Translations under genes and position numbers: made by a program
In this document: positions 58,607 through 64,000 of the stretch, in pieces
Layout: every line of letters starts with the position of its first letter
Numbering within the stretch: position 1 is the first letter of the stretch
From: Methanoprimaticola sp047501175
GTDB lineage: Archaea > Thermoplasmatota > Thermoplasmata > Methanomassiliicoccales > Methanomethylophilaceae
Length of the DNA stretch: 64,000 nt
Direction: 5' to 3'
NCBI RefSeq assembly: GCF_047501175.1
Contig: NZ_JBEQWH010000004.1
Coordinates: forward strand, 157,504 to 221,503
The notes under the pieces: model-generated
What the model was told of the DNA's origin: nothing
Databases searched by the model: none
Seen by the model: the letters and a program-made list of their open reading frames with translations, nothing else

Positions 58607-59410
58607 TCATCTCTCCTTCTCAAGTACCCGCACGCTGTCTCCTTTGACAGTGACGGGGATGGGGACCATGGCTTCGATGAGCTCCACCGTGATCTCCTCT
58701 TTGGCCTGGTCAATCTGCTGGACCCTGGCCTTCTCGCCCTTGAACGGACCGTTCACGAGCTCGACTATATCGCCCTCGACGATTCCGACGACCGCAGAGA
58801 CGGGCGTAAGGTACGATCCTATCTCCTCGATGCTGGTCTCGCCGTCGATGAAGTTCCTCGCTTTCTTGATGTCGCGGACCTTCTCGCGCAGGCGGTCCGT
58901 GTTCATCCCCTCGACGAACACGTAGCCCCTGAGACCTGCAGGACTCAGGATGGCGTATATATCCTTCTCACCCAGAGCGGCCTTGGATGCGAGAGCGTCT
59001 GCGACGACCTTCTCCTGGTCGATCTGGGATTTCAGGATCATGATGGACTGGGTGGCAACAGCCTTGAACGACATCGAGTTGGACATGCCGTCATCGGCGG
59101 TCACAAGGACCTCCACCGTGTCACCGTATCTGGCTCCCTTGGGGCAGATGACCTGGAGGGTCAGCTGCTTGTCCCCGTTGCCGACTACATCCACGTTGAC
59201 CTCCGTGGATGCACGGTAGTTGCTCCAGACCTCCCCGTTGAGGGAATCCAGAAGCATAACGTCCCACTCGGGAGCGCTGGAATCGGGACCAGTCGTGATG
59301 GAGAACGAGATCTTCACTCCGGATCCGTCGGATGACACCGAGAACGGCCAGCTGGCCGTCGCACCGGCATGTACCTTTTGCAGCGCACTCTCGCCTTTGA
59401 TGGATGCCAT
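58607..59410 (-). CDS. spt5: Transcription elongation factor Spt5 (NusG) with an extra N-terminal beta-rich domain
   Basis: Archaeal Spt5, which binds the RNA polymerase clamp with Spt4 and promotes processivity. The C-terminal half is canonical: NGN domain from about residue 121 (QSIMILKSQIDQEKVVADAL, AILSPAGLRGYVFVEG) and a KOW domain (VVGIVEGDIVELVNGPFKGEKARVQQID). The normal protein is about 150 residues; this one has 267. The extra first 119 residues are beta-rich (ATASWPFSVSSDGSGVKISFSI, EVWSNYRASTEVNVDVVG, LQVICPKGARYGDTVEVLVTADDG), resembling an Ig/CARDB-like sandwich. ATG 59410 is used; GTG 59419 is possible. Operon position between secE and rpl11 is standard. Confidence 0.93.
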   Translation of the reverse strand: MASIKGESALQKVHAGATASWPFSVSSDGSGVKISFSITTGPDSSAPEWDVMLLDSLNGEVWSNYRASTEVNVDVVGNGDKQLTLQVICPKGARYGDTVEVLVTADDGMSNSMSFKAVATQSIMILKSQIDQEKVVADALASKAALGEKDIYAILSPAGLRGYVFVEGMNTDRLREKVRDIKKARNFIDGETSIEEIGSYLTPVSAVVGIVEGDIVELVNGPFKGEKARVQQIDQAKEEITVELIEAMVPIPVTVKGDSVRVLEKER

Positions 59411-59419
59411 GCTAACCAC

Positions 59420-59644
59420 TCAGAAATAGGTCGGAAGGACGTCCATCAACCACCAGATGGCGAATCCGACGGCACCGATCAGGATGATTCCCAATCCGGT
59501 GATGTACAGGGTCTTGGTATACTCGTCCCTGGAAGGGGTGTGAGCCATCTTCAGGATCCTGCCGTACTTTCCCTTGCCAAAGCCCTTGGCCTTGGACTCG
59601 AACTCGTCCTGCAGTTCGAACACCGTGGATTCTTCTTCTGCCAT
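59420..59644 (-). CDS. secE: Protein translocase subunit SecE (Sec61 gamma)
   Basis: Single-span subunit of the SecYE-beta translocon. The 74-residue protein has a charged N-terminal part, the amphipathic clamp helix (YGRILKMAHTPSRDEYTKTLYITGLG) and one membrane helix (LYITGLGIILIGAVGFAIWWLM). The HTPSRDEY motif is typical of archaeal SecE. ATG 59644 is chosen because the longer frame adds a leader without character. First gene of secE-spt5-rpl11. Confidence 0.92.
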   Translation of the reverse strand: MAEEESTVFELQDEFESKAKGFGKGKYGRILKMAHTPSRDEYTKTLYITGLGIILIGAVGFAIWWLMDVLPTYF

Positions 59645-59725
59645 TTTACCGTTCTCCCCCGCGTCGCGGGCCGTCCTCGTTACCACTGAATGATAACAAG
59701 TCAAGGTTGCCCTTTATTAACGACC

Positions 59726-59735
59726 TTATTATAAA
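59726..59735 (-). promoter_or_regulatory. TATA box of the secE-spt5-rpl11 operon
   Basis: TTTATAATAA on the minus strand, about 82-91 nt before the secE ATG, preceded by GAAGG. A start near 59702 would leave a leader of some 58 nt. Confidence 0.5.
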
Positions 59736-59843
59736 CCTTCCGATAGCGCAAAAGCGCGGAAGAATCAGGTCTGGCATGACCAGGTCGGGGACTCCGAACA
59801 TGGACCGGGTCTAAAATCAACACTGTTAATTTTGATTGAACCC

Positions 59844-59855
59844 TTTTTATATAAG
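59844..59855 (+). promoter_or_regulatory. Strong TATA box upstream of the small-protein/UPF0147 operon
   Basis: TTTTTATATAAG lies about 40-51 nt before ATG 59895, with AAGGGGG at 59881-59887 as a ribosome-binding region. The near-consensus TATA and purine-rich leader suggest strong expression. Confidence 0.6.
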
Positions 59856-59894
59856 TTACTGGTACGGTCAATCTATACCCAAGGGGGCTTAAGC

Positions 59895-60062
59895 ATGGAA
59901 GAAGAAGTGCTTTGTAACGTCGAACTTGTCAAAGACAACAATGATTATCTCGCCAAGATCCAGAGCGATCTCGGCGGCGTCAGGGAATACAGGTCATCCA
60001 ACTTTGAGGAAGTCCTCGAACAGCTTGTGCAGGACCTGCAGGAAGAGTTCGAGACCCTCTGA
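59895..60062 (+). CDS. Small acidic protein of unknown function (55 aa)
   Basis: A 55-residue protein, MEEEVLCNVELVKDNNDY..., with one short strand segment and a long acidic helix at the end (FEEVLEQLVQDLQEEFETL). I do not know the family. ATG 59895 lies about seven bases after AAGGGGG. It is followed by the UPF0147 gene after 12 bases with a GGTGA site, so the two are an operon behind a strong promoter. The size and expression signals hint at an abundant accessory protein, but no function can be named. Confidence 0.8.
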   Translation: MEEEVLCNVELVKDNNDYLAKIQSDLGGVREYRSSNFEEVLEQLVQDLQEEFETL

Positions 60063-60074
60063 ACAGGTGATTCC

Positions 60075-60335
60075 ATGGCAGCAGACAAAATAAAACAGGT
60101 CACTGACGTTCTCGACATGCTTGCCGAGGATACTTCCATCCCCAGGAACATCAGGAAGGGGGCATCCGATGCGAAAGCACGTCTCCTCGACACCAAGGAG
60201 GCAATGGATGTCCGTGCAACCGGCGCGATCGTCATCCTCGACGACCTTGCCAACGACCCCAACATCCCCCTTCACGGCAGGACCATCATCTGGAATGTCA
60301 TCAGCCAGCTCGAGGTTCTGAGCCAGCAGAAGTGA
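60075..60335 (+). CDS. UPF0147 family protein
   Basis: An 86-residue helical archaeal protein of unknown function. The family signature is clear: IKQVTDVLDMLAEDTSIPRNIRKGASDAKARL, then AIVILDDLANDPNIPLHGRTIIWNVISQLE. Length is normal. ATG 60075 follows AACAGGTGATTCC. It is encoded with the small acidic protein in a strongly promoted operon and converges on guaAA. Confidence 0.93.
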   Translation: MAADKIKQVTDVLDMLAEDTSIPRNIRKGASDAKARLLDTKEAMDVRATGAIVILDDLANDPNIPLHGRTIIWNVISQLEVLSQQK

Positions 60336-60375
60336 TTCGGCCGATCACTCGGCCGGGAAAGTCCCCGGGTGGCGC

Positions 60376-60951
60376 TCAACTGCGCCACTCGGAGACTATA
60401 TTCAAGAAATTCTGAAAGATCTCCACTCCGTGTTCCGAGTTCTCCACTTCAGGATGGAACTGGACCCCGAACATCGGCCTGTCAACGTGTCTCACAGCCT
60501 CATGCGGACACGATTCCGAGGATGCTGTGACCTCGAACCCATCAGGGACCGTCTTGACCTCATCGTTGTGGGACGCCCACACCTTGAACGTGTCCGGCAG
60601 TCCGGAGAACAGGTCATCATGCGATATCACCTTCAGGTCGACCCCGCCGAACTCCGGGACGGAGCCGGGACCGAGGGCCCCTCCGAAATGCTCGCACATG
60701 AACTGCATGCCTGCACAGATCCCCAGGACGGGACAGCTCGCCCTGTCCAGGTATTCGCCGTTCCTGCCCATGCGGTCGGAGTCGCTGGCGACATTGGGGG
60801 CGCCTCCGGACAGGATGAGCCCGTCCGCGTCCTGGATGTCCTCGAACGGGGATGTGTTCGGGACGATCTTCGTGTCAACCTTCAGATATCTGAGAACGCG
60901 CCACTCGCGATGGGTCCATTGGCTCCCGTTGTCGACCACATATACCTTCAT
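60376..60951 (-). CDS. guaAA: GMP synthase glutaminase subunit A
   Basis: Class I glutamine amidotransferase that feeds ammonia to the GuaAB synthetase subunit in archaea, where GMP synthase is split. The 191-residue protein has VYVVDNGSQWTHREWRVLRYL, LSGGAPNV, the nucleophile elbow LGICAGMQFMCEHFGG (Cys), and the His-Glu pair in MFGVQFHPEVENSEHG. Complete triad and normal length. ATG 60951. It lies one gene away from two GuaAB genes on the same strand. Confidence 0.94.
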   Translation of the reverse strand: MKVYVVDNGSQWTHREWRVLRYLKVDTKIVPNTSPFEDIQDADGLILSGGAPNVASDSDRMGRNGEYLDRASCPVLGICAGMQFMCEHFGGALGPGSVPEFGGVDLKVISHDDLFSGLPDTFKVWASHNDEVKTVPDGFEVTASSESCPHEAVRHVDRPMFGVQFHPEVENSEHGVEIFQNFLNIVSEWRS

Positions 60952-61022
60952 GATGGAACGAAATGGATGTCGTATTTTATTATGTGGGTATACGGACACC
61001 CCATACGTCCGATGTTGGACAT

Positions 61023-61463
61023 ATGGACAGATTAGTGAATGTAGACGATACATTCCTCTATGAGATACTCGATTCCACACACATGGCGATAGAATTCTCC
61101 AACATGGAATACCTGAAACTCAGAGAGGCGGACAACGGCACGTACCGTGAACTGATCGGAGGGCTCCTCGTATCCGGCGAAGAGATAGTTCACACGTACA
61201 GGAGCGTCCGCGACGGCGTGATCTTCACGAACAAACGCCTCATCGCCATAGACATCCAGGGAATCACGGGAAAGAAGAAGCAGATACTGACGCTCCCGTT
61301 CGACCGGGTGCAGGCGTTCTCGGTGGAGACCGCAGGAATCATCGACATAGACAGCGAGCTGTACCTATGGTTCAGCGGCATGGGCCAGGTGAAGTTCGAG
61401 TTCACGTCCAGGACGGACGTGTCCCGCATATGCAGGCACATAAGCGAGTGCATCCTGGACTGA
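61023..61463 (+). CDS. Bacterial PH-like domain protein
   Basis: A 146-residue protein predicted to be a bPH_1/YokE-like PH fold. Pattern: LVSGEEIVHTYRSVRDGVIFTNKRLIAIDIQGITGKKKQILTLPFDRVQAFSVETAGIIDIDSELYLWF, with the typical FTNKRLI and IDSELYLWFSG signatures. The ending DVSRICRHISECIL is the last helix. ATG 61023 (MDRLVNV) is preferred; 60963 is a less likely upstream start. A single gene, divergent from guaAA. Role unknown, possibly stress or membrane-associated. Confidence 0.83.
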   Translation: MDRLVNVDDTFLYEILDSTHMAIEFSNMEYLKLREADNGTYRELIGGLLVSGEEIVHTYRSVRDGVIFTNKRLIAIDIQGITGKKKQILTLPFDRVQAFSVETAGIIDIDSELYLWFSGMGQVKFEFTSRTDVSRICRHISECILD

Positions 61464-61473
61464 ACATGGAAGT

Positions 61474-61491
61474 AGGGCCCTCGCGGGCCCT
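61474..61491. terminator. Hairpin between the PH-domain gene and the first GuaAB gene
   Basis: AGGGCCC and GGGCCCT pair perfectly around TCGC; GTTTCTC follows on the plus strand. It lies between two convergent gene ends (61463 and 61497) and can serve both. Confidence 0.6.
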
Positions 61492-61496
61492 GTTTC

Positions 61497-62480
61497 TCAC
61501 TCCCACTCGATGGTCGCACAGGGCTTCGGGGACAGGTCGTACAGGACGCGGTTGACCCCCTCCACCTCATCGAGGATGCGGGCTGTGATGTGCTTGAGGA
61601 GCTCCCAGGGGACCTCCTCGACGGTGGCGGTCATCGCATCGGTGGTGTTGACCGCACGGATTATGACGGGCCAGTCCCACAGGCGCTGTCCGTCGCGGAC
61701 TCCAGTGGAACGGTAGTCCGGGACCACCGTGAAGTACTGCCAGACCTTCCCCTCCAGCCCGTTCTTCGCGAACTCCTCCCTGAGTATGGCGTCGGACTCC
61801 CTGACCGCCTCGAGCCTCTCGCGGGTGATCGCCCCGGTGCAGCGCACCCCGAGTCCCGGCCCGGGGAACGGCTGACGGTAGACCATGCTGTCGGGAAGGC
61901 CCAACTGCTTACCGACGACGCGGACCTCGTCCTTGTACAGGAGCTTCACCGGCTCCACCAGTTCGAACCCGAACTTCTCGGGTAGACCCCCTACGTTGTG
62001 ATGGGCCTTGACGCCCTTGTCGGACTCGATGATGTCCGGGTAGATGGTGCCCTGGCCCAGGAACCTCACGCCGTCCAGCTTCCTGGCCTCCTCCTCGAAG
62101 ACCGCGATGAACTCGGCACCGATGACCTTCCTCTTCTCCTCCGGGTCGGAGACGCCCTCGAGCTTTCCGAGGAAGCGGTCCGTTGCATCGACGTAGACGA
62201 GGTTCGCGTTCATCTGGTTGCGGAAGACGTCGACGACCTGCTCGGCCTCCCCTTTGCGGAGGAGACCGTGGTTCACGTGGACGCAGGTCAGGTTCTTCCC
62301 GATGGCCTTGATCAACAGCGCGGCGACGACGGACGAGTCGACACCGCCCGAGAGTGCGAGCAGGACCTTTCCATCGCCGATCTGCTCCTGCAGCGCGGCG
62401 ACCTGTTCCTCTATGAACGCGTCCGCCAGAGCAGGCGTCGTTATGCGTTCCATCGTGTCCGGACGTATGTTGCTATCCAT
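61497..62480 (-). CDS. guaAB: GMP synthase ATP-pyrophosphatase subunit B (variant subfamily)
   Basis: Synthetase subunit that aminates XMP with ATP and ammonia. The 327-residue protein has the PP-loop LLALSGGVDSSVVAALL, HVNHGLLRKGEAEQV, GQGTIYPDIIES, KAHHNVGGLPEKF, RQPFPGPGLGVRCTGAIT and the end SPKPCATIEWE. The C-terminal dimerisation part (VPDYRSTGVRDGQRLWDWPVIIRAVNTTDAMTATVE) belongs to the subfamily I know from many bacteria such as Bacteroidetes rather than the form next door. ATG 62480 is four bases after the stop of the other guaAB gene. Confidence 0.92.
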   Translation of the reverse strand: MDSNIRPDTMERITTPALADAFIEEQVAALQEQIGDGKVLLALSGGVDSSVVAALLIKAIGKNLTCVHVNHGLLRKGEAEQVVDVFRNQMNANLVYVDATDRFLGKLEGVSDPEEKRKVIGAEFIAVFEEEARKLDGVRFLGQGTIYPDIIESDKGVKAHHNVGGLPEKFGFELVEPVKLLYKDEVRVVGKQLGLPDSMVYRQPFPGPGLGVRCTGAITRERLEAVRESDAILREEFAKNGLEGKVWQYFTVVPDYRSTGVRDGQRLWDWPVIIRAVNTTDAMTATVEEVPWELLKHITARILDEVEGVNRVLYDLSPKPCATIEWE

Positions 62481-62484
62481 GATT

Positions 62485-63432
62485 TCACTCCCATTCTATG
62501 GTCGCGGGCGGTTTGTTGGTTATGTCGTAGACCACACGGTTGACCTGGTCCTTCATCGTGTTGGTGATGCGCGAGGATATCACGTCGAGGACGTCCAGCG
62601 GGATGCGGGAGTATGTGGCCGTCATCCCGTCCACGGACGTGACCGCACGGATCGCGATCGTCCTACCGTACGCCCTCCTGTCGCCCTGCACCCCGACGGA
62701 CTTGGATGGCAGAAGGACCGCGAAATACTGCCACGGGGCGTCCATCTTGCCTGCGTCGGCGGCCTTCCTGATCTCGTCCTCCACTATGAAGCAGGCCTCG
62801 CGGACGACCGCCACGTTGTCCGGGGTGACCTCCCCCAGACACCTCACGGCGAGGGCCGGTCCCGGGAAGGGCTGCCTCTCGGAGGCCTTCACGCCGAGGA
62901 TCCTTGCGACATCCCTGACCTCGTCCTTGTAGAGGTCCCTGAGGGGCTCGACGAGGGTCATGCCCATGTCCTTGGGAAGCCCTCCGACGTTGTGGTGGGA
63001 CTTTATGGTGTCCCTGACTCCGTCACCGCTCTCGATCCAGTCCGGGGCGATGGTCCCCTGCACGAGGAACTCCGCACCGAACTCCTTGGCCTGCCTCTCG
63101 AAGACGCGTATGAACCTCTCTCCGATGATCTTCCTCTTCCTCTCCGGGTCGGAGACGCCCTTCAGCGCCTCGAAGAACTCTGACGAGGCGTCGGCGATCA
63201 GGTAGTTGATGCCCATGTCCTTGAGCATCCCCTCGACCTCCTCGGTCTCCCCCTTGCGCATCAGCCCGTTGTCCACATAGACCGCGAGGAGCCTGTCCCC
63301 GATGGCCCTGCTGGCCAGGGTGGCCGCGACCATGCTGTCGACACCCCCGGAGCACGCGATTATGGCCTTCCCGGATATCCTCTCGGAGAGGTCGGATATC
63401 GTATCCTGAATGAAATCCTCAGCACCCAGCAT
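62485..63432 (-). CDS. guaAB: GMP synthase ATP-pyrophosphatase subunit B (archaeal/classic subfamily)
   Basis: A second synthetase subunit, 315 residues. PP-loop IIACSGGVDSMVAATLA, YVDNGLMRKGETEEV, QGTIAPDWIES, HHNVGGLPKDMGM, RQPFPGPALAVRCLGEVT and the classic C-terminal LLPSKSVGVQGDRRAYGRTIAIRAVTSVDGMTATYSRIP ending TNKPPATIEWE. ATG 63432 overlaps the purE stop by 14 nt. Both copies keep the nucleotide and XMP motifs. It sits in the operon purE-guaAB-guaAB, consistent with purine synthesis. Confidence 0.92.
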   Translation of the reverse strand: MLGAEDFIQDTISDLSERISGKAIIACSGGVDSMVAATLASRAIGDRLLAVYVDNGLMRKGETEEVEGMLKDMGINYLIADASSEFFEALKGVSDPERKRKIIGERFIRVFERQAKEFGAEFLVQGTIAPDWIESGDGVRDTIKSHHNVGGLPKDMGMTLVEPLRDLYKDEVRDVARILGVKASERQPFPGPALAVRCLGEVTPDNVAVVREACFIVEDEIRKAADAGKMDAPWQYFAVLLPSKSVGVQGDRRAYGRTIAIRAVTSVDGMTATYSRIPLDVLDVISSRITNTMKDQVNRVVYDITNKPPATIEWE

Positions 63433-63898
63433 CCGAGACCACCTTCTCTGAATCTGCAACGACCTTGTCGGCCTGCTCCTTCCTGTAGCTCATGAGAGCA
63501 TCCCTCACGGCATCGTCCCCGATGGCGATGATCTCACTGGCGAGGATGGCGGCGTTGTCGCCCCTGTCCAGCCCCACGCATGCGACTGGTATCCCGGGAG
63601 GCATCTGCACGATGGACAGGATCGCATCCAAGTTGAGGGCACCGCTGACCGGCACACCGACGACGGGCTTGACGGTGAACGACGCGACCACGCCGGGCAG
63701 CGCGGCAGAGAGCCCCGCGATCGCGATGAAAACATCCGCATCGCTGCCTTTCACGAGCTCTTCGACCCTTGCAGGCGTCCTGTGTGCCGATGCTACAGCT
63801 ATGTCGAACGCAACGCCGAGCTTCTTCAGAATGCCGATGGCCTTCTCGGCCACGGGCATATCGCTCTTGCTCCCCAGAACTATGGAGATCTTAGACAT
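63419..63898 (-). CDS. purE: 5-(carboxyamino)imidazole ribonucleotide mutase, class I-like PurE
   Basis: Purine pathway enzyme that makes CAIR. The 159-residue protein has ISIVLGSKSDMPVAEKA, VASAHRTPARVEEL, AIAGLSAALPGVVASFTVKPVVGVPVSGA and SIVQMPPGIPVACVGLDRGDNAAILASEI. The SIVQMPxGxPV segment is that of class I (N5-CAIR mutase); AGLSAALPG replaces the usual GGAAHLPG, losing the loop His, so a class II-like (AIR carboxylase) activity cannot be excluded. No purK is in view. ATG 63898; first gene of the purE-guaAB-guaAB operon. Confidence 0.9.
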   Translation of the reverse strand: MSKISIVLGSKSDMPVAEKAIGILKKLGVAFDIAVASAHRTPARVEELVKGSDADVFIAIAGLSAALPGVVASFTVKPVVGVPVSGALNLDAILSIVQMPPGIPVACVGLDRGDNAAILASEIIAIGDDAVRDALMSYRKEQADKVVADSEKVVSDAGC

Positions 63899-64000
63899 CG
63901 GATGAGCGAATCACTGAAGGGTTATATTCTTTTAGAAGGGAAATGGAAAGTAGCCTTCGTTGAAAAATAGCGGCTCCTCGATTTGTTATCGCCAAACAAC
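63899..64000. other. Upstream region of the purE operon
   Basis: About 100 A/T-rich bases up to the window edge. On the minus strand TTCTAAAAGAATATAACCC (63924-63942) contains a TATA-like stretch 26-44 nt before the purE ATG. No other feature seen. Confidence 0.4.

Overview
The window is archaeal and reads like a euryarchaeon of the Thermoplasmatota side, most likely a gut or rumen Methanomassiliicoccales (Methanomethylophilaceae-like) genome. The archaeal markers are aTrm56, RpoN, the L18e-L13-S9-RpoN block, the SecE-Spt5-L11 and L1-L10-P1 blocks, aEF-1beta, phosphopantothenate synthetase, PriL, AK6, a UPF0147 protein, a split GMP synthase and archaetidyl-phosphate chemistry. The order-level placement is inference from the moderately high GC, the giant BspA-like LRR adhesin and the gene mix. 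No methanogenesis gene is in view. Many genes sit 24-30 nt behind an A/T-rich TATA element with no Shine-Dalgarno site (leaderless); others carry GGAGG/GGTGA sites. Several operons end in GC hairpins.

Layout. 1-2.6 kb: thioredoxin (cut by the window edge), an HD hydrolase, aTrm56 and small regulators. 2.5-9 kb: two envelope proteins and a roughly 1,600-residue surface adhesin whose signal peptide is thrown out of frame at a G10 tract. 9.5-11 kb: tRNA-Pro(GGG) and rpoN-S9-L13-L18e. 11.2-12.7 kb: a DUF4143-type ATPase with three 33-bp promoter repeats.

12.9-44.8 kb is a very large surface-glycan region interrupted by a few housekeeping genes (ilvE, an ACT protein, aEF-1beta, DUF89, malic enzyme). 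It encodes heptose-7-phosphate chemistry (GmhA, a GmhA-GmhB fusion, two HddA-like kinases), a CDP-sugar operon (rfbF, rfbG, a reductase/epimerase, a 3,5-epimerase and a Glf-type mutase), a mannose route (a tandem pair of PGI/PMI-like proteins, phosphohexomutase, nucleotidyltransferase, dolichol-phosphate mannosyltransferase), soluble GT2/GT4 glycosyltransferases, two membrane GT-C-like enzymes each paired with a membrane-anchored partner, a Wzx-type flippase and a GtrA protein. Together these could make nucleotide sugars and lipid-linked sugars, flip them and transfer them outside the cell.

44.9-52 kb: a radical SAM protein (COG1031-like), PriL, archaetidyl-phosphate synthase, AK6, a PfkB kinase coupled to S-adenosylhomocysteinase, and phosphopantothenate synthetase. 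52-54 kb: a second DUF4143-type ATPase and an internally deleted relative. 54-59.7 kb: TrmJ-like methyltransferase, a divergent FtsZ/tubulin-superfamily protein behind a ribbon-helix-helix protein, then the P1/L10/L1 and L11/Spt5/SecE blocks, with an unusual N-terminal domain on Spt5. 59.8-64 kb: small archaeal proteins, GuaAA, a PH-domain protein, two different GuaAB subunits in tandem and PurE.

The observations I rate highest are: the two adjacent PGI/PMI-like proteins with complementary active-site losses; the short FtsZ-like protein behind an RHH regulator; Spt5 with an extra beta-rich domain; the homopolymer frameshift in the adhesin; and a possible CDP-6-deoxyhexofuranose pathway.
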